From the NCBI GenBank assembly GCA_029571985.1, contig JAKQVC010000047.1:1-64000 (forward strand): 64,000 nucleotides of DNA. The letters are read 5' to 3'. Under the pieces are notes generated by a model. That model was not told the origin of the DNA, ran no database searches, and saw nothing but the letters and a program-made list of their open reading frames with translations. The DNA comes from Bacteroidota bacterium. GTDB taxonomy: Bacteria; Bacteroidota; Bacteroidia; Chitinophagales; BACL12. Both the position numbers and the translations under genes were made by a program. Positions within the stretch are counted from its first letter, which is position 1. Every line of letters starts with the position of its first letter. Shown here piece by piece: positions 1 through 8,516 of this stretch.

Positions 1-235
1 CATTCGTCTCACTACTCACTACCCACTACTCACTACCTTTTGAAAGAGGAATGAGGAATAAGGAATGAGGAATAATGCTTAATTGAATTCTGCTCTTGCG
101 TATCAGCTAGATTGCTTCGCCGCTCCTTGGGTCGCGGCTCGTAATGACGGGTGTGCATTAAACCCAAGTGGTTGCGAAGCAACCACGACCAAACATCCGC
201 ACGTCGACACGTCGGCACGTCGACACCTGCATTAC
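1..235. repeat. Composite dispersed repeat
   Basis: A non-coding stretch made of short tandem heptamers (ACTCACT/ACCCACT at 10-40, GAGGAAT/AAGGAAT in opposite sense at about 45-75), a segment related to the widespread CGTCATTGCGAG...GAAGCAATC repeat (reverse orientation, about 110-150), and a perfect hairpin GTGGTTGC-GAA-GCAACCAC at 168-186. It ends with octamers of the ACACGTCG type at 199-229. About 130 bp of it recurs at 36662-36790. I regard open frames through it as chance. Confidence 0.7.
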
Positions 236-1821
236 TGCTTCACCAGCTGCACATATTGAACTTTACCACTGTCTTTATCGGTGCAGTGAATCAGGTATAA
301 ACCTGAGTTGAAGGCGCTTGCATCTATTGCCAGTGTCCGCTCGGAAGTTTGCTGCGTATAAATGCATTGTCCCGACATGTTAAATATCTGTATCGTATAC
401 GACCTGGCATCCAACTGCAATTGGGTAAGGCCGTTTGTCGGGTTGGGCTGTAGTGAAAGGGTATTGTTTTGTACCGATTCTCTTAATCCTAAGGCACAGG
501 TAAACGCCGATGTAAAGGCATCAGGTTCTCCTAATGCTGACGCTCCGGTAGAAACTGTATAAGTGTGCGCGACAGAAGTAAGCGCATTCGCGTAGGCAGT
601 TGTCGTTTTCGGTGTAACTATAAGTGGTTCACTGGTGGAGCAGTCATCCGGTAAGGTACCGGTTGCGGTTTTTACCATTAATAAAGTGCCATTGGTATAA
701 ACCGTTCCTGCATCATGCACATAACCGGTCATAAAAATATTGGAGCCATACAGCAACATCGCATCAGGCGAATTGCTTTTGTTACCAAGTGAACTGTATG
801 AATATGACCAGATAATATTTCCGACGGTATCCAACTTTAATAAAAACAAATAGCCTGTGCCTAAATTATAGAGATTTCCCATTGCATACACGCTGCTTCC
901 TTTCACTTTAATGGAACGAAATGAACCACTCTTATCATAATTGGTGAAATCATATTGGTTTGCCCAATTCAATTCACCATCTGTTTCTGCATTTACGATA
1001 AATAAATCCTCATTCAATACCACACCCGTTTCGTCGCCATGAATGGTCATGTATAATTCGTTATTGGCATAAGCCAGATCCACGGCATGCATGCGACCGT
1101 TTTCGGTAGTTAAATTGCGTAGATAGGCTTTGGTAAACACTTCAGCCCCGGCATTGTTAAATTTCGATAAACAACCCCGCATGCGGCTTGAACCTCCCGG
1201 TGCATAGGTAAACCTACCGGAAGTAAAATAGCTGTTGCCGGCACGTACGATACTATAATAGGTATCGCCACCGGTAGTTTCGTTATAATTATTCAATTTG
1301 GTCAGGTTTCCGGTATTGCGATTTACGGAAAACAGCACAGCCTCTTCATTATTCACCGGATCAAGCGTTTGTCCAGCTACGATATACGTGCTACCGGCCT
1401 TTTTTTCAATGACCTTATAAAAACTGGAACCCGGGTTTTCTAACACTTTTATCCAGGAAACGGTATTGGTCGTATAATCATATTTACCAATAAACGCGGT
1501 GGTTTCATCTTCGGTAGCGGTTTTCCGGTGACCGGCAAATACAATTTTACCATCTGAATCCACAATCATGCTGCATACATAGGGCAAAATCGTTTCATCA
1601 ACTACGGTAATGGTGCGACTGTCGATTACATTTCCGGCGATGTCGTATCGCACGAATAACACTTTGTTATCGTCGTTTCCGGCTACCAGAATATCGGTGC
1701 CCATTACCTGCACGGCATTAAATACAATATCGGAGGTTCCGGTGCGGAATTCGGTGGTGTATTGGGCGTGGAGGGCATTTAGGGTGCCTACACATGTCAA
1801 AAGGACTAAAAGGAAACGCAT
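232..1821 (-). CDS. Secreted T9SS cargo protein (type A sorting domain)
   Basis: The product is 529 residues long. It has a Sec signal peptide (residues 1-19, ending ALHA) and a long beta-rich middle with repeated short segments of the type found in bacterial beta-propellers (GNIxxxRxxx, GKIVFAGHR, YTVAGQT-like units). The C-terminal ~75 residues are a T9SS type A sorting domain, with an LQPNPTNGLTQL entry, the IFNMSGQCIY strand and a terminal VQYVQLVKQ. Such proteins cross the outer membrane through the Por/Gld secretion system and are released or anchored to the cell surface. The substrate or ligand cannot be told from sequence. It is the first of several cargo genes on this strand. Confidence 0.88.
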   Translation of the reverse strand: MRFLLVLLTCVGTLNALHAQYTTEFRTGTSDIVFNAVQVMGTDILVAGNDDNKVLFVRYDIAGNVIDSRTITVVDETILPYVCSMIVDSDGKIVFAGHRKTATEDETTAFIGKYDYTTNTVSWIKVLENPGSSFYKVIEKKAGSTYIVAGQTLDPVNNEEAVLFSVNRNTGNLTKLNNYNETTGGDTYYSIVRAGNSYFTSGRFTYAPGGSSRMRGCLSKFNNAGAEVFTKAYLRNLTTENGRMHAVDLAYANNELYMTIHGDETGVVLNEDLFIVNAETDGELNWANQYDFTNYDKSGSFRSIKVKGSSVYAMGNLYNLGTGYLFLLKLDTVGNIIWSYSYSSLGNKSNSPDAMLLYGSNIFMTGYVHDAGTVYTNGTLLMVKTATGTLPDDCSTSEPLIVTPKTTTAYANALTSVAHTYTVSTGASALGEPDAFTSAFTCALGLRESVQNNTLSLQPNPTNGLTQLQLDARSYTIQIFNMSGQCIYTQQTSERTLAIDASAFNSGLYLIHCTDKDSGKVQYVQLVKQ

Positions 1822-2070
1822 GAGAGCTTATTTGGGGACTAAATTAAGAAGTAATTTTTATAATGATATATACAGAATATCGATTACTGCAATCTGTAGT
1901 TAATGCAATTCTTATAGGGGCCATCCAGCTTAGGGTCAATAACAAATACTATCCGTGAGTACTCGAACTCAATATTCCATGCAAAATCAATCCCTCCGAT
2001 TTTACAAATTGCCTTCTTTTCTCTACTGTACAATTATGAGTTGCATTTTATTTAGCTGAACTACTTTCTA

Positions 2071-3321
2071 TTACTGTTTAACCCATTTCACCACTTGTGA
2101 TCCAGTGCTAGTTGAAACTAATGTGAAGTAAACACCGGAATTAAGGCTTGAGATATCCGCAAATCCTGATGCGTCGAATGCTACTTTTACTTTCTGGCCA
2201 TATAAGTTATATGAATATACATTATCAATAGGTGTATTCTTTGATATGGAAAGTGTGATGTAGTCTATTGCGGGGTTTGGTGAAATAGTAATCAAACTTA
2301 TTCCTACATTCGAAATAGTTGTTCCAATGCCACCATTTGTTGTGTTATAGATTTCTCCGAGTCCTCCTATAAAAAAACAATGATCTTTAGTTAAACAATC
2401 AATATCATAAATTCCGATGGGCATGTCGTTGATTGTAGTTTCAATCCAATCACCACCACCGTTCTGAGTTTTATATATTGCAATAGAATCCTGTATATCG
2501 AATTGCTCAGCAAGATAACCGTTGTTTTCATCAACAAATTTCATGGTAACAAAGTGGCTACCAGGAATGGGAGTAAATTCTTTAATTGTATCCCACGTTT
2601 CACCACCATCAATTGATTTAATCAGAGCCAGCCGCTCAAGAATAAAAACAAGATTTTCATTTATATGCACTATATCGCGACCATACTGTGCTGTTATATT
2701 TTCAGTCCAAGATTCTCCTCCATTTATTGTTTTATATATTTTATAATCTTCACCAATATCATCCATTGGACTTCCAGTGACACATATGCAGGTATCCGAA
2801 TTGACGCAGGAAACCGCTCCAATACTTTGCGCACTAATATTAGGAATAGTAATAATTACATTATCAAAACCGTCATCAGTCGTTTGAACATACCCATAGC
2901 CATCACCACCACAAATAAATACCTGCGAGCCATTAAGAGTAAATACATCGAAATTTGAAGCCCAATATAGAGGGAAAGATACGGGTAATTGCCAAGTCGC
3001 CCCTGAATCATATGTTCTTAGTGCAACACCTCCACTACCTATCTCTGAATAATAGCCAGCGCAATAACAGGTATCATTGCCAACGCAATCTATTGAGACA
3101 GCACCAGCATCGTATACTTCATCCCACGTGTAACCCAAAGTTGAACTCTTAAATATATGTTTGCCCGTACCATAAAACATGGACGAATCTGTTGTAATTT
3201 CCAAACAATTAAACGCTCCTTCGCTTAATGGAATTTCATCATAGATTTTATTCCATTGAGAAAAAGCAGTCGTCCCAATTAAAACGGTATTTATAATTAT
3301 TACTATACCTTTTGTAATCAC
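2071..3321 (-). CDS. Secreted T9SS protein with BNR/Ycf48-like repeats
   Basis: The product is 416 residues long, with a signal peptide (about 1-22, ending TAFSQ). Several repeats carry the sialidase/BNR-type signature of DGG or NGG followed by W (NGGESW, DGGETW, NGGGDW), as in Ycf48-like propeller proteins. Four cysteines appear in VDC/CYC pairs around residues 85-95 and 185-195. The last ~75 residues form a T9SS type A sorting domain (ISPNPAIDYITL, SLNSGVYF, ending VVKWVKQ). The family is typically cell-surface and non-enzymatic. The gene is more AT-rich than the chromosomal core genes to its right, as is the next one, which may reflect recent acquisition (inference). Confidence 0.85.
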   Translation of the reverse strand: MITKGIVIIINTVLIGTTAFSQWNKIYDEIPLSEGAFNCLEITTDSSMFYGTGKHIFKSSTLGYTWDEVYDAGAVSIDCVGNDTCYCAGYYSEIGSGGVALRTYDSGATWQLPVSFPLYWASNFDVFTLNGSQVFICGGDGYGYVQTTDDGFDNVIITIPNISAQSIGAVSCVNSDTCICVTGSPMDDIGEDYKIYKTINGGESWTENITAQYGRDIVHINENLVFILERLALIKSIDGGETWDTIKEFTPIPGSHFVTMKFVDENNGYLAEQFDIQDSIAIYKTQNGGGDWIETTINDMPIGIYDIDCLTKDHCFFIGGLGEIYNTTNGGIGTTISNVGISLITISPNPAIDYITLSISKNTPIDNVYSYNLYGQKVKVAFDASGFADISSLNSGVYFTLVSTSTGSQVVKWVKQ

Positions 3322-3422
3322 AAAATATCGATTATATAAATAGAATTAAAATCATTACTAAAGAACCGCATATCATACATTCCCGATATACATTTTGATA
3401 AATCGTAATAAATTCATGTTTT

Positions 3423-4361
3423 TCATAAAATAACAATTTTGTGTGAGTAATTTTTATTTGAACTTTGTAAGCTCAAAACATAATTTCCAGAAGGAAAAGT
3501 CTCTAAATTAAGGTGTATATCAACAGATGATTTAAACTCTTTAATTATCTGACCTTGAGTATTAAATATGAAAAGGTTGGCGTCAGAACAAATACCTATA
3601 ATTGACAATTCATAACCATTGTAAGTTATGGTAAAAGGAGCGCTATGCATAACTTCAATATCTGTAACTTCAGGAGTAAGAGAATCACATGCATATGATT
3701 CATTAACATAGTAACTAATTTCATCATCCTCATAACATCTCAATCCAGATGGCGGAAAGCTGTCATCGCCGCCATTTCTTAAAAATAAATAACAAAAAGG
3801 CCCAATTTTTTCTACTAATTTATTTGAAGGAAATAATAAACTTGAAGTGATATCAGATTGTATATAAAGCGTTTTTAACAAACTACCATCATAAAGCTCA
3901 AATACCACAGAATCCACTGTAATTAAAACTGAATCACCAGATCCATAAAACACGTCGTGCGCATACCAATTTTCACCAGTAAAATTATAGAGCAAAACAA
4001 ATTTGCCATCTACATAAAAATACACTTTCCCATCACTTTCATATGTATAGTAAAATTTTTCTTGGTCTAAGTACCCGCCTGGATCAAAATAACTAGAATG
4101 CAATTTCCTACATGTAATACCTTCAATAAGTGTATCTATTTCACATACTATTTTATTATATCCGGTTATGTAAACAGTATCATCAAAATCAATCCCATAA
4201 ATATCATGATAATGCCATGTTGCGCCAATCGGAGCAAAATTATTTGTTTGAGTAAAAACTGTAAATACAGTAAATATCAAAGGAAGTGTAGTAATTAATC
4301 TCAAAATATAGGCATTTAGCATTAAATTAACCATAAACTTTTTATTCACACTAGGAAGCAT
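3423..4361 (-). CDS. Secreted protein with T9SS-like C-terminus
   Basis: The product is 312 residues from the first ATG. M10 (start at 4334) or M14 would put the hydrophobic signal segment (ILRLITTLPLIFTVF) nearer the N-terminus and is equally possible. The middle holds no family I can name. The C-terminal ~70 residues have the beta-strand pattern of a sorting domain (LFIFNTQGQIIKEF, FPSGNYVLSL, ending YSHKIVIL), though the usual PNP entry motif is missing. It lies 101 bp from the preceding T9SS gene on the same strand and shares its low GC. Function unknown. Confidence 0.75.
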   Translation of the reverse strand: MLPSVNKKFMVNLMLNAYILRLITTLPLIFTVFTVFTQTNNFAPIGATWHYHDIYGIDFDDTVYITGYNKIVCEIDTLIEGITCRKLHSSYFDPGGYLDQEKFYYTYESDGKVYFYVDGKFVLLYNFTGENWYAHDVFYGSGDSVLITVDSVVFELYDGSLLKTLYIQSDITSSLLFPSNKLVEKIGPFCYLFLRNGGDDSFPPSGLRCYEDDEISYYVNESYACDSLTPEVTDIEVMHSAPFTITYNGYELSIIGICSDANLFIFNTQGQIIKEFKSSVDIHLNLETFPSGNYVLSLQSSNKNYSHKIVIL

Positions 4362-4807
4362 TCTTCATTCAAATAAATCAGGCTATAAGGTAAAGTGGCA
4401 CGCATTATACCTATTAACAATAAGTTAATACGGGGGGGGGTAATTAACAGTGTTTTCATGATATAAATTTTAATGGGTGATAATATAGGTATTTAAATGT
4501 ATTCCTAAGTTTTTATTTCTCCAAATAATTTAACACATTTCTCCAAAACAAATTTTCTATTCACGGAAAACCGTCAGTCCTAATTTGTATACACTTATTG
4601 AGATGCTCGCTACAAATTATACAGACAATACATACATATAGCTTAATAAGAAACTTGCCTGGATATGAATACAAATTGTAACCGGATTCTGTTTTTCGAG
4701 TGTAGTTTAAACTGTCATTCAAGTGTTTTTGGCCAAAATGCGCATGCCGATAAGCACAGCCAATGTGTATGATGGAACTATTCTAAGGCCTTTGTGTTTT
4801 ATCTGAT
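4362..4807. other. AT-rich intergenic region, no gene seen
   Basis: About 450 bp separate the cargo gene from the Rof-like gene. It contains a run of nine G at 4432-4440, unusual in this AT-rich context and a possible slippage tract. I see no credible ORF, RNA gene or repeat. Confidence 0.5.
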
Positions 4808-5050
4808 ATGTACACCCCCATTTCCTGCTCCATTTACGACCAGCTTGAAGCATTTGCCGTTCAGGGTGTTGAGGTGACTTTGATTTACCGCAATAGCGAA
4901 AGTGAAGAAATGCAGGTAACCACAAAAATTCATGATTTACAAACCCGAAATCATGTTGAATATCTGCTCACTGCATCCGGACTGGAAATACGACTCGACC
5001 ATTTGGTTTCAGCCAATCAAATTCCGGTTGCGGGTACTTGCGGATTGTAG
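4808..5050 (+). CDS. Rho-binding antiterminator (Rof/YaeO-like)
   Basis: An 80-residue protein that matches the Rof (YaeO) family over its whole length. It has an N-terminal YTPISCSIYDQLE (compare YxPINCxxYDxLE in E. coli YaeO), a central IHDLQTRNHVEYLL (compare DLVSRKNVEYL) and a closing GLEIRLDHLVS strand. In E. coli this small Sm-like protein binds the Rho hexamer and blocks its RNA binding, reducing Rho-dependent termination. The match is from memory of the family, not a search. It is transcribed alone, convergent with the YCII gene, whose stop lies one base away. Residues SESEEMQ form a small insertion relative to the enteric protein. Confidence 0.72.
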   Translation: MYTPISCSIYDQLEAFAVQGVEVTLIYRNSESEEMQVTTKIHDLQTRNHVEYLLTASGLEIRLDHLVSANQIPVAGTCGL

Positions 5051-5051
5051 T

Positions 5052-5522
5052 TTATTCAATTTTTTCTGCCTGAATCTTTTTGTGATCATCCAGATACAGA
5101 GGTAATGCTGCAGAGCCATACCAATGATACATTTCCGGAACCAGTACTTTTTCCTTTATCGTTGGGTCGTTTTGTAATAATGTTTCTGCTGTTGCAAAGT
5201 CGGGCACATCTAATATAAAAATGCCTCTGTACTGCTGATCATTTTTTTCCATTGGTCCGGCCACTACTAATTTACCTGCTTCGGCCATGTGGCTCATGTT
5301 AGCAAAATGTCCGGCAAACAAACTATCGCGCAGCACCGGGTCTGCTATCTGGTTAGGACCGGTTTTTAATATTACAAACACATACATTTTCATGCCATAA
5401 GCATCTGCACCAAGCGATTTGGCCAGGGTTGAGTCGTAGGTGGTTTCAGGTGATTGTGCTGACAGCAGTTGTGGCGACAACCATACAAAGGCGAGCAATA
5501 AAAAAATACGTGGATTTTTCAT
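5052..5522 (-). CDS. Secreted YCII-domain protein
   Basis: The product is 156 residues long, with a Sec signal peptide (1-22, ending LLSAQ). A YCII-related domain follows from about 45 to 135: YVFVILKTGPNQ, HFANMSHMAEAGKLVVAGPM, YRGIFILDVPDFATAETLLQNDPTI. This ferredoxin-like fold is found in small dehalogenase- or isomerase-like and often uncharacterised proteins. The conserved His (H75, in HFANM) and the GxVVAGP turn are present. A periplasmic location is unusual for the superfamily but common among Bacteroidota homologues. It lies 111 bp downstream of the TonB receptor on the same strand and may be cotranscribed with it. Confidence 0.75.
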   Translation of the reverse strand: MKNPRIFLLLAFVWLSPQLLSAQSPETTYDSTLAKSLGADAYGMKMYVFVILKTGPNQIADPVLRDSLFAGHFANMSHMAEAGKLVVAGPMEKNDQQYRGIFILDVPDFATAETLLQNDPTIKEKVLVPEMYHWYGSAALPLYLDDHKKIQAEKIE

Positions 5523-5633
5523 CTGGTGAAAATAATGAAGTTCTCAACCAGCGCAAAAAATTCCGGCAGGGAAGTCAAACATGCTTGCATTCCATCGAGC
5601 CCCACTTGCAGGGCGCGACAATTGGTGTGTAGT

Positions 5634-8075
5634 TCAAAAATCCAATTTCATCCCCGCCTGGAAAGTACGAGGTAAACCCGGACGATAGCCTGCAGGCCGA
5701 TCAGATACGAGGTAAACGGTATCTGCTATATTCATAACATTTGCAAAAAAACACCAGTTTGGATTTACGGTATAATTTATGCCTGCGTCAATAACAGTGC
5801 GTGCCGGTATTAAAAGGGCAGGATCTATTTGTCCCTGTCCCGGTGTTGTGCGCATACTACTGATATAATTTACGTTGACATTTGCAGCCAATTTACGATA
5901 CGACAATCCAATCAAGCCATTTAATTGATGAGCAGATTGATAAGGAAAAATATCGCCCGCCTGCACTTCTCCCCAATCTTCATATTGCGCATCAAAATCA
6001 TTTGAAAAACGGCTGTCGGTAAATGTATAAGCTATTACGACCGGAATGCTGAATGGGGCATCCGGCTGTAAAGCACACAAGTCATATCCGGCTTGAATTT
6101 CTAAACCTGCGGTTAACACTTCACCCGCATTAAATTGGTCGCCGGTTCCGGCACCACCTGTTGATGTCATATCCGTTCCCAATAAATTACTGTAATCATT
6201 TACAAATGCGGTTGCATGCAAGAGTGCAGCGCCTTTGCTGTATCGAATGCCAGCCTCATAATTTATACTGCGCTCGGCATCAGTGTCAGGCGTAACCCCG
6301 GGAGGGCCAAATCCGGCATGTACACCGGCAAACACATGCGTAGACTTTTCAATAGCATAATCAATACCAATACCGGGCACAAATGCTGCAATACTATTGG
6401 ATAAAGTAGTCATATCCGTACCCACTCTGTCAGGGTCTGTTTTCCCGTAATCATCTTCCTGCAATTGGATACTTTCATATCGCAGTCCGGGAACAATTGT
6501 CCATTTACCCCATCCTAATTGATATTGTATATATGCTGCTAATGCTTCTGCGGTTTTAATGCGATTACTTTCAGTGCCGGGAGTGCCTGATTGAGTCAGC
6601 TCCATGATACCCTCTTCCATAGCATACACATCATCCCATTGATAGCGGTCGACACCATCGCGATGTACACGCAATCCAAATGCGGCATCATGCTTCCACA
6701 TACCAAAACGTGCATGATAATTTAATTGGGTTTGAACACCTCTTGCAAAATAATCGCGATTATTTGCACGGATAGATAAAGCATTTGACAAGGTGCTGTT
6801 TGCGCCGGTAAGTATGGCGTAAGCATCATTTACAGTAGCAGGACTTTCTAATACCTGAGTGAGTGCATATTTAGTGCCCAAACTATCTGTTACATTATTT
6901 AATTTATACCAATTGCGTTTAAACTGCGTGGCATAAGCGGTGGTAGTAAGTGTAAATTGTTTATTGAATTCTATATCATGTGTGAGGCTATATTGTTGCT
7001 GCGTGGCTTCCATATTATCTAACTGAGAGGCAGCATATCGGCGATAGGGTGTTGCATTAAAGTCGTCGAGTGTTAATCCCAAATAGGTTTCATTTGACTG
7101 TTCAGATGTTTGTGCTGCTTTAATGGTAAGCGACTGGTATCTCCTTGCTTCTGCGCCGGTGTTAAAACGTACTTTAGCTAAATAATCACTTTTTGTAAAT
7201 CCGGTATTACCATTATTATCCAGTTCTTTAAAACCGGCAGAGGTATATTGAAATGTTTCAAACAAATAGGCTACATGTTCGTGACTATTTCCGGCAAAGG
7301 CATGTACATTTCTTAAACCAAAATTCCCGGCCGACAATCGTACATGTGCGGTTAAGGATTCAGGAATTGGTGTTGAAATAAAATTAATGGCACCACCGGT
7401 AGTATACGGGCCATATTTAATCTGGCTGCTGCCTTTTAAAATTTCTATGGCATGCATACGACCCATTGTTGGAAAATAATATGCCGATGCTTCAGCGTAA
7501 GGTGCGGGCGCCGTGAGCACACCATCTTCCATGAGGGTTATTTTTGCGCTTCGTTCAACACCTGTTCCGCGAAGGCCGATATTTGGCCGTAGTCCAAAAC
7601 CATCCTCTTCACGCATATTGACACCGGGTGCCAGGCGCAAAGCACGTGTGGCATCTGTATATTGAAATTTTTGGAGTTCTTTTGGTGAGATATATTGCAC
7701 GGATCCGGGCACGCCTTTTAGTGCGTTAGAACCTTTGGTTATGATGACGACATTATCCAGAGCGACTACACTTTCGGTTAGTACTACATTTACTTCCTGG
7801 GATTTTGCGGGCATCACTTCAATGGCGCGTGACTCCTCCTTAAAACCCACACTGCTAAACACGAGCGTATATTTCCCGGCCGGTACATCGGCCAACTTGA
7901 AATAACCGGATCCGTTGGTAGCAGTAGCTAATCCGGTTTGGTCGAGATACACGTTCACCCCCTGTATAGCCGTCAGGCTGTCGCCCATCAACACCGAACC
8001 TGAAATAGCGCCTGTTTGTCCAAGTGCATGCACACAGGCGAAAACACCAACAATCACACCACCGATAAGCTTCAT
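5634..8075 (-). CDS. FecA-like TonB-dependent receptor
   Basis: The product is 813 residues long. It begins with a signal peptide (ACVHALGQ), followed by a carboxypeptidase-regulatory-like beta-sandwich (about 22-105: GAISGSVLMGDSLTAIQGVNV, GKYTLVFSSVGF). A plug domain runs from about 115 to 225 (SVQYISPKELQKF, APGVNMREEDGFGLRPNIGLRG, EILKGSSQIKYGPYTTGGAINF), then a 22-strand-type barrel ends in an aromatic residue (FQAGMKLDF). The plug resembles Fe(III)-dicitrate/siderophore receptors (FecA). The N-terminal signalling domain of true FecA is absent, so no direct sigma/anti-sigma signalling is expected. A palindromic operator candidate and a good promoter lie upstream, consistent with metal control. 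Confidence 0.88.
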   Translation of the reverse strand: MKLIGGVIVGVFACVHALGQTGAISGSVLMGDSLTAIQGVNVYLDQTGLATATNGSGYFKLADVPAGKYTLVFSSVGFKEESRAIEVMPAKSQEVNVVLTESVVALDNVVIITKGSNALKGVPGSVQYISPKELQKFQYTDATRALRLAPGVNMREEDGFGLRPNIGLRGTGVERSAKITLMEDGVLTAPAPYAEASAYYFPTMGRMHAIEILKGSSQIKYGPYTTGGAINFISTPIPESLTAHVRLSAGNFGLRNVHAFAGNSHEHVAYLFETFQYTSAGFKELDNNGNTGFTKSDYLAKVRFNTGAEARRYQSLTIKAAQTSEQSNETYLGLTLDDFNATPYRRYAASQLDNMEATQQQYSLTHDIEFNKQFTLTTTAYATQFKRNWYKLNNVTDSLGTKYALTQVLESPATVNDAYAILTGANSTLSNALSIRANNRDYFARGVQTQLNYHARFGMWKHDAAFGLRVHRDGVDRYQWDDVYAMEEGIMELTQSGTPGTESNRIKTAEALAAYIQYQLGWGKWTIVPGLRYESIQLQEDDYGKTDPDRVGTDMTTLSNSIAAFVPGIGIDYAIEKSTHVFAGVHAGFGPPGVTPDTDAERSINYEAGIRYSKGAALLHATAFVNDYSNLLGTDMTSTGGAGTGDQFNAGEVLTAGLEIQAGYDLCALQPDAPFSIPVVIAYTFTDSRFSNDFDAQYEDWGEVQAGDIFPYQSAHQLNGLIGLSYRKLAANVNVNYISSMRTTPGQGQIDPALLIPARTVIDAGINYTVNPNWCFFANVMNIADTVYLVSDRPAGYRPGLPRTFQAGMKLDF

Positions 8076-8100
8076 ACCTAATAGGTTTTAAATTCGGCAG

Positions 8101-8131
8101 CAAAGTTCCCTTTCGATGACCGGACGACAAA
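8101..8131 (-). promoter_or_regulatory. Promoter of the TonB receptor gene
   Basis: On the minus strand, TTG (complement of 8128-8130) is followed by 19 bases and then GAACTTTG (complement of 8101-8108). This is one base off the Bacteroidota -7 consensus TAnnTTTG at the canonical spacing. It lies about 25 bp upstream of the start codon. Confidence 0.6.
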
Positions 8132-8148
8132 TACCTGTATTAGGGTAT

Positions 8149-8165
8149 TTTAGATTTTGTCTAAA
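8149..8165. promoter_or_regulatory. Palindromic operator candidate upstream of receptor
   Basis: A perfect inverted repeat TTTAGA-TTTTG-TCTAAA lies 18 bp upstream of the -33 element. Its shape suits a dimeric metalloregulator of the Fur or DtxR type. Which family binds is inference. Confidence 0.4.
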
Positions 8166-8416
8166 TAAGATGAGCTGAAACCTAAATTCCGGCAACACGC
8201 ATTATGCAAGCCTTCGAATCCCTTACACCAATTGAACTGAAACCAAAAGCCATGCACACGGTACACGGCCAAAACGTTTCTGCACAAGCCTGTCAATCTT
8301 AATTCACCAGATGCTGCAGGAAATACTTGTTATCTATAGATATAAGTTCAAGATGAACCGGAAGTAGCACACGGAGCGGGTTGTGGCGATCTGTCTGATT
8401 TCTGTACACGGACCTT

Positions 8417-8515
8417 TGCGGCGAATAGGGCGGTTATTCACCGCATGTTTTGAGGTGATTGTGTTTGTTTTTGCGGTGAATCCTGTTTATATTTACCGCA
8501 TATTTTGCGGTGAAT
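8417..8515. promoter_or_regulatory. Six-half-site operator array before fic
   Basis: Two copies of a three-half-site module lie exactly 55 bp apart. Copy 1 has TGCGGCGAAT (8417-8426), nine bases, ATTCACCGCA (8436-8445), five bases and TGAGGTGATT (8451-8460). Copy 2 has TGCGGTGAAT (8472-8481), nine bases, ATTTACCGCA (8491-8500), five bases and TGCGGTGAAT (8506-8515). The last half-site ends one base before the Fic start codon, so a bound protein would block initiation. I infer autoregulation by the Fic protein, which has a winged-helix-like C-terminus. No consensus is cited from literature. Confidence 0.65.
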
Positions 8516-8516
8516 C

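Noticed and set aside
33-218. 61-codon minus-strand ORF at the window start
   Set aside because: It translates the dispersed repeat that recurs at 36.7 kb. The reading frame is not kept in the other copy.
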